NCBI RefSeq assembly: GCF_036127095.1
Contig: NZ_CP108006.1
Coordinates: 6,067,501 to 6,131,500, forward strand
Direction: 5' to 3'
Origin: Streptomyces sp. NBC_00335
Lineage (GTDB): Bacteria; Actinomycetota; Actinomycetes; Streptomycetales; Streptomycetaceae
DNA: 64,000 nucleotides
Shown here: positions 60,520-64,000 of the stretch, piece by piece
How the letters are laid out: each line of letters begins with the position of its first letter
How positions within the stretch are numbered: position 1 is the first letter of the stretch
Position numbers and translations under genes: made by a program
Notes under the pieces: model-generated
The model's database searches: none
What the model saw: the letters and a program-made list of their open reading frames with translations, nothing else
What the model was told of the DNA's origin: nothing

Positions 60520-61395
60520 TCAGCCCGCGCTGCGTGCCGAGGCCACCGCTTCCGCGACCGTCAGGGCCATCGGCGTCGTGGGGCGGCCGATCAGGCGGGA
60601 CAGGTCGCCGGAGGTGCCGGCCAGGCGGCCGCGCTCGATGGCGAGGTCCACGTCGACCAGGATCTCGGCGAACGGCGCCGGGACTCCCGCGCCGGTGAGG
60701 ACCGCGTGGTGGGCCTCGGGGGTCACGGCGTTGTACGTGATCTCCCGCCCGGTCGCCTCCGCCACGGCCGCCGCGTACTCCGCGAAGGACCACGCCACGT
60801 CGCCGCTCAGCTCGTACGCCCGGCCGAGGTGGCCGTCCCCGGTCACCACGGTCGCGGCGGCCGCCGCGTAGTCGGCCCGCGCGGCCGAGGCCACCCGGCC
60901 CTCGCCCGCGTTGGACAGGACCGCCCCGTGCGCGAGCACCGGAGCCAGGTTGCCCGTGTGGTTCTCGGTGTACCAGCCGTTGCGCAGGAAGGTGTACGGC
61001 AGGCCCGAGGCGAGGATCAGCTCCTCGGTCGCCCGGTGCTCGGCGGCGAGGTCGAAGTCCGCTTCCGGCCCGCCCAGGATGCCGGTGTACGCGAACTGCG
61101 CCACCCCGGCCTCCTTCGCCGCGTCGATCACGGCGGAGTGCTGGGCCACCCGCTGTCCGACCTCGCTGCCCGAGATCATCAGGACGCGGTCGCCGGAGCG
61201 GAAGGCCCCGGCGAGGGTCTCGGGCACGTTGTAGTCGGCGATGCGCAGTTCGACGCCCCGGGCGGCGAGCGGGGCGGCCTTCTCCTTGTCGCGGACCACG
61301 GCGGCGACCCCGGCGGCGGGGACGCCCCGGGCGAGCAGCTCGTCGATGACGAGACGGCCGAGGGCTCCGGTGGCTCCGGTGACGACGATGCTCAT
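60520..61395 (-). CDS. NmrA-like NAD(P)H quinone oxidoreductase
   Basis: The 291-residue protein is an atypical SDR of the NmrA/QorB type. The dinucleotide loop is VTGATGALGRLVIDELLARG at the N-terminus, then VVRDKEKAAPLAARGVELRIADYNV. The central ILGGPEADFDLAAEHRATEELI and LPYTFLRNGWYTEN are typical of QOR2-like enzymes that reduce quinones with NADPH. It is divergent from an HxlR regulator gene with a palindromic site in between, matching the arrangement of QorR-controlled qor genes. Confidence 0.9.
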   Translation of the reverse strand: MSIVVTGATGALGRLVIDELLARGVPAAGVAAVVRDKEKAAPLAARGVELRIADYNVPETLAGAFRSGDRVLMISGSEVGQRVAQHSAVIDAAKEAGVAQFAYTGILGGPEADFDLAAEHRATEELILASGLPYTFLRNGWYTENHTGNLAPVLAHGAVLSNAGEGRVASAARADYAAAAATVVTGDGHLGRAYELSGDVAWSFAEYAAAVAEATGREITYNAVTPEAHHAVLTGAGVPAPFAEILVDVDLAIERGRLAGTSGDLSRLIGRPTTPMALTVAEAVASARSAG

Positions 61396-61476
61396 GACGG
61401 GTTCACTCCTGGTTCTGGGCCTTGCTCCCCGTTTCCGGGCTGTGCACTCACCGTACGGCGGGCACTAACCAAACGA

Positions 61477-61503
61477 CAGTACCCACTTTGAAGTAAGGTA
61501 CTG
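61477..61503. promoter_or_regulatory. HxlR-type operator between nmrA-like and hxlR genes
   Basis: The arms cagtacc (61477-61483) and ggtactg (61497-61503) are exact complements around a 13-nt centre that itself contains the mirrored cactt / aagt. Sites of the tact...agta type are bound by HxlR/QorR/YodB proteins, and this one lies in the right promoter gap, a few bases before the hxlR start codon. Confidence 0.7.
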
Positions 61504-61505
61504 GC

Positions 61506-61913
61506 ATGGGAGTAAGTGAGATGCGCGAGAAGTGGACCCAGGCCGAGGCCATGTGCCCCCACCGGCTCGTCCTGGAGCACGTCACCAGCCGCTGGGGCGT
61601 CCTCGTCCTGGACGCCCTGCTCGACCGCTCGTACCGGTTCAGCGAACTGCGCCGGGAGATCGCGACGCTCGCCAAGGTCAGCGAGAAGATGCTGACCCAG
61701 ACCCTCCAGACGCTGGAGCGCGACGGCTTCGTGGACCGCGACGCCAAGCCCGTCATCCCGCCCCGCGTCGACTACTCGCTCACCCCGCTGGGCCGCGAGG
61801 CCGCCGAGCGGGTCCGCGCCCTCGCCCACTGGACCGGCCTGCGGATGGAAGAGGTGCAGCGGGCGCGGGAGGCGTACGACGAGGCGAAGGACCGGGAGGC
61901 GGCCCTGAAATAG
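61506..61913 (+). CDS. HxlR-family redox-type regulator
   Basis: The 135-residue protein is an HxlR winged-helix regulator. Cys17 lies in EAMCPHRLVLEHVTSRWGVLVLDALL, the position used for quinone/diamide sensing in YodB and QorR. The DNA-binding part is YRFSELRREIATLAKVSEKMLTQTLQTLERDGFVDRDA and the wing reads RVDYSLTPLGREAA. It likely represses the divergent NmrA-like gene through the operator at 61477-61503 until a quinone or oxidant modifies Cys17. Its gene converges on the PP2C gene with stop codons only 8 bases apart. Confidence 0.92.
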   Translation: MGVSEMREKWTQAEAMCPHRLVLEHVTSRWGVLVLDALLDRSYRFSELRREIATLAKVSEKMLTQTLQTLERDGFVDRDAKPVIPPRVDYSLTPLGREAAERVRALAHWTGLRMEEVQRAREAYDEAKDREAALK

Positions 61914-61921
61914 CGGGACCC

Positions 61922-62683
61922 CTACGCGCCGATCCGCACCAGCGCGAGCGTGATGTTGTCGGGGCCCCCGGCCTCGATGGCGGCCCTCCAGAGCTCGAAG
62001 GCGGCCTTGCCGTCGTCGTGCGCCCGCAGCACCTCCTCGATGACCTCGTCGGGGACCGGGTCGGTCAGCCCGTCGGTGCACACCAGGTAGCGGTCGCCCG
62101 TGGACAGCGGGAAGGTCGCCACGTGGGGGGTGAGGACGTGCTCGGCGCGGCTCCCGCCGAGGGTCTGCGTCACCGCCGACGTGGTCCGCTGCCCGGGCGG
62201 GAGCGGCGGGCTGTCGTCCACGCTGACCTGGCGCAGCCCGTCCTCCGCCACCCGGTAGACCTTGCTGTCGCCGACGTTGAACGCCAGCAGCGACTCCGGC
62301 AGGACCAGGGCTCCGGCGACCGTGGTCCCCATGTCGGTCAGCTCAGGACGGCCTTCGGTGGCGGAGTGCACCGCGCGGTTGCAGAGGTTCAGCGCGCCCT
62401 CGATCGCCTCGGCGCCGTCCAGCGTGGGTCCGAGCAGGGCGAGTTCCCGGACGGCCAGCTCGCTGGCAACCTCGCCGGCCGGCTGCCCGCCGAGCCCGTC
62501 GGCCACGGCGACGACGAGCGGTCTGCCGAGCGGGAAGAGGAGCGTCTGCGGGCTCCGTGTCGTGGTCCCGCACAGCGTCCACGGCCCGATGACCAAGCTG
62601 TCCTCGTTGTGCTCGCGGACCAGCCCGACATGACTCAGGGCGGTCACGGCTATGTACTCGACCACGAGGTCCCGCCTCTCCAC
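61922..62683 (-). CDS. PP2C-family Ser/Thr protein phosphatase
   Basis: The 253-residue enzyme dephosphorylates protein Ser/Thr using two divalent metals. Family motifs are GLVREHNEDSLV, VVAVADGLGGQPAGEVAS with the metal-binding Asp, LTDMGTTVAGALV, FNVGDSKVYRV, LVCTDGLTDPV, and AGGPDNITLALVRI at the end. It resembles PstP/Stp-type stand-alone phosphatases. GTG 62683 is used; GTG codons at VVEYIAV are alternatives. No kinase gene is adjacent. Confidence 0.93.
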   Translation of the reverse strand: MERRDLVVEYIAVTALSHVGLVREHNEDSLVIGPWTLCGTTTRSPQTLLFPLGRPLVVAVADGLGGQPAGEVASELAVRELALLGPTLDGAEAIEGALNLCNRAVHSATEGRPELTDMGTTVAGALVLPESLLAFNVGDSKVYRVAEDGLRQVSVDDSPPLPPGQRTTSAVTQTLGGSRAEHVLTPHVATFPLSTGDRYLVCTDGLTDPVPDEVIEEVLRAHDDGKAAFELWRAAIEAGGPDNITLALVRIGA

Positions 62684-62816
62684 GACGGCAGACGCGTCCT
62701 TCCCCGCCCCATTCTCCTCTTCTCCTGCGGGGTCCGTCCCGCGGCGCCCGCCGTGCGCCCGCGGTGCGCCCGCCGTGCGCCCGCTGAGTACGCCTGCGCA
62801 CCCCGACGTCTTTCCC

Positions 62817-63434
62817 CTACGCGTCCGCCCCCGCCCCGCCGCGCAGGCCCCGCCCGTACGCCAGGAACGCCGTCAGGCCCACCTCGAAGGCGGCCTCCGC
62901 GCGGCCCGGGCCCTGCGCGGCCAGGGCCTGTGCGAGCAGGGGGGTGCCCGGGGTCGGCTCCCACATGGCGTCCGGGGCCGCGAGGTCCAGGGCCGAGCCC
63001 AGCACCAGGTTCTCCAGGGCCGTGAGCAGCGGCATCACCTGCTCGGCGGCGAAGCCGGCCCGCAGCAGGAGGGCGACCGCCCGTTCGTACTGCGCGAGCA
63101 CCGCGGGCGCCCGTACCGGGGTGGTCATCAGCAGCGGGATGGCCCGCGGGTAGGCGGCGAAGGCGGCCCGGTACGAGCGGGCCCAGGCCTCCAGCGCCCG
63201 GTCCCAGGGCTCCGCGGAGGACAGCGGGCCGCCGTCGATCCGGGCGCACACCCGCTCGCGGATCAGCTCGATCACCCCGGCCCGGCCGTCCACGTGGTGA
63301 TACAGCGACCCGGTCTGCACCCCGAGCGCACGGGCGATCTGCGGGACGCTGAACTCCCCCTGTTCAGCTAGCAGTTGCAGGGCGGCAGCGCCGATCCGCT
63401 CCCGGTCGAGCAGTGGGGTGCGTGGCCGCGCCAT
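62817..63434 (-). CDS. TetR-family regulator next to an APC permease
   Basis: The 205-residue protein begins MARPRTPLLDRERIGAAALQ and has the TetR recognition region EFSVPQIARALGVQTGSLYHHV. The C-terminal ligand-binding domain runs from about 75, with LEAWARSYRAAFAAYPRAIPLL and a helical dimer interface. ATG 63434 is chosen because the frame beyond it is not conserved. It is divergent from the amino acid permease gene with a palindrome between them, so it probably controls uptake of that permease substrate. Confidence 0.9.
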   Translation of the reverse strand: MARPRTPLLDRERIGAAALQLLAEQGEFSVPQIARALGVQTGSLYHHVDGRAGVIELIRERVCARIDGGPLSSAEPWDRALEAWARSYRAAFAAYPRAIPLLMTTPVRAPAVLAQYERAVALLLRAGFAAEQVMPLLTALENLVLGSALDLAAPDAMWEPTPGTPLLAQALAAQGPGRAEAAFEVGLTAFLAYGRGLRGGAGADA

Positions 63435-63495
63435 CGTATTTCTCCCGCCGTCAGGTCTTCCCGTACGCCAAAACCGGAGGCTACATTGCCGCAAA

Positions 63496-63517
63496 CCGAA
63501 AGCCTTTAGGTTTTCGG
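63496..63517. promoter_or_regulatory. candidate TetR operator
   Basis: The 22-bp site ccgaaagcctttaggttttcgg is a near-perfect palindrome with one mismatch. It is centred between the TetR gene and the APC permease gene and has the length usual for a TetR operator. Confidence 0.55.
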
Positions 63518-63555
63518 GTTCCCGCCGCCTGCCGTTCGCAGAAGGGTGCTCCCGC

Positions 63556-64000
63556 ATGCCCGAAACAGCCGAGCCGCCCCAGCCGCCCGAGCCGCCGAGA
63601 TCCGGCACCGGATCCGGCGCAGGAACCGGTACCGACCTGCGCCGCGGCGCGCTCGGTACCGCCGACATCTCCTTCTTCGTCGTCTCCGCCGCCGCCCCGC
63701 TCACCGTCATGGCCGGCGTCGCCCCCGTGGCGATCCTCCTCGGCGGCGTCGGAGCCCCCGCCGGCTACCTCCTCGCCGGTCTCACCCTCGCGGTCTTCGC
63801 CGTCGGCTTCACCGCCATGAGCCGCCACGTCCGCAGCGGCGGCGCCTTCTACGCCTACATCGCCCGCGGCCTCGGCAAGCGCGTCGGCATCGGCGCCGCC
63901 CTGCTGGCCCTCATCGGCTACAACGGAATGGAGATCGGCGTCTACGGGCTCCTCGGCACCACCACCGCCGACACCGGCCGGGCCCTCGCCGGCCTCGACA
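63556..64000 (+). CDS. APC-family amino acid permease (5' part)
   Basis: The first 148 residues are in the window; the gene runs past its right end. After a 38-residue Pro/Gly-rich cytoplasmic leader come the APC-family first helix LGTADISFFVVSAAAPLTVMAG, a second helix (VAPVAILLGGVGAPAGYLLAGLTLAVFAVGFTAM), and the loop SRHVRSGGAFYAYIARGLGKRVGIG, which carries the signature GGAFYAYI of the amino acid-polyamine-organocation family. It imports amino acids or polyamines by proton symport. ATG 63556 lacks a strong ribosome site but precedes the conserved region. Confidence 0.9.
   Translation, partial: MPETAEPPQPPEPPRSGTGSGAGTGTDLRRGALGTADISFFVVSAAAPLTVMAGVAPVAILLGGVGAPAGYLLAGLTLAVFAVGFTAMSRHVRSGGAFYAYIARGLGKRVGIGAALLALIGYNGMEIGVYGLLGTTTADTGRALAGLD

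Overview
The window is high-GC actinobacterial chromosome, almost certainly from a Streptomyces. The evidence is strong GC bias at third codon positions, frequent GTG and TTG starts, rare TTA codons in only a few genes, an AfsR/SARP-type regulator, DmdR/IdeR-type iron boxes, and a housekeeping set (nadE, panB, a glnA2-like gene, glnE) that resembles the S. coelicolor core as I remember it. No rRNA, tRNA, CRISPR array or intact mobile element was seen. The last gene runs off the right edge.

Region 1 (0.1-11.9 kb) is mixed metabolism and regulation. It holds an RNB-domain ribonuclease, a YaaA-family stress protein, a MerR regulator divergent from a membrane protein with a TTA codon, a small primase/polymerase-domain protein, a TetR regulator divergent from a dimethylargininase, an Rsm22-type protein with a possible Fe-S cluster, a Bcr/CflA drug exporter, and an SDR-PhzF-GNAT run.

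Region 2 (11.9-23.4 kb) is an iron and heme acquisition island. EfeU-EfeB-EfeO provide ferrous/ferric iron uptake. HmuT-HmuU-HmuV import heme, two HtaA-domain surface proteins bind it (one with an LAATG sortase-type tail), and a heme oxygenase opens the ring to release iron. Three iron-box-like sites precede efeO, the hmuT/htaA divergent promoters and the heme oxygenase gene, so the island is probably one DmdR1/IdeR-type regulon. Only a PhzF-like gene interrupts it.

Region 3 (23.5-31.1 kb) has methionine aminopeptidase, two uncharacterised genes, an F420-dependent NADP reductase and a striking fusion of a TerD stress domain to a PD-(D/E)xK-like nuclease domain. After that comes a short segment that looks acquired: a quinone oxidoreductase gene flanked by duplications, a decayed reading frame and an IS481-type transposase remnant. 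An M50-type protease follows.

Region 4 (31.2-57.8 kb) carries a 1340-residue SARP/NB-ARC/TPR regulator and a DrrAB-type exporter, then core genes (panB, an EEP-family membrane protein, nadE). Two envelope cassettes follow, probably copper-related: multicopper oxidase plus a small His-rich protein, and DUF305 plus DUF3105 plus a second such small protein. Next are a glutamine synthetase of the GlnA2 type that lacks the adenylylation tyrosine, a secreted PIG-L deacetylase, and glnE.

Region 5 (57.8-64 kb) contains the most intriguing small locus: a radical SAM protein with an unusual CX8CX2C cluster motif and two TTA codons, followed by a LysE-family exporter. This suggests a developmentally controlled two-gene pathway that makes and exports a small amino-acid-like product. 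It is followed by an NmrA-like reductase divergent from an HxlR regulator with a clear operator, a PP2C phosphatase, and a TetR regulator divergent from an APC amino acid permease.
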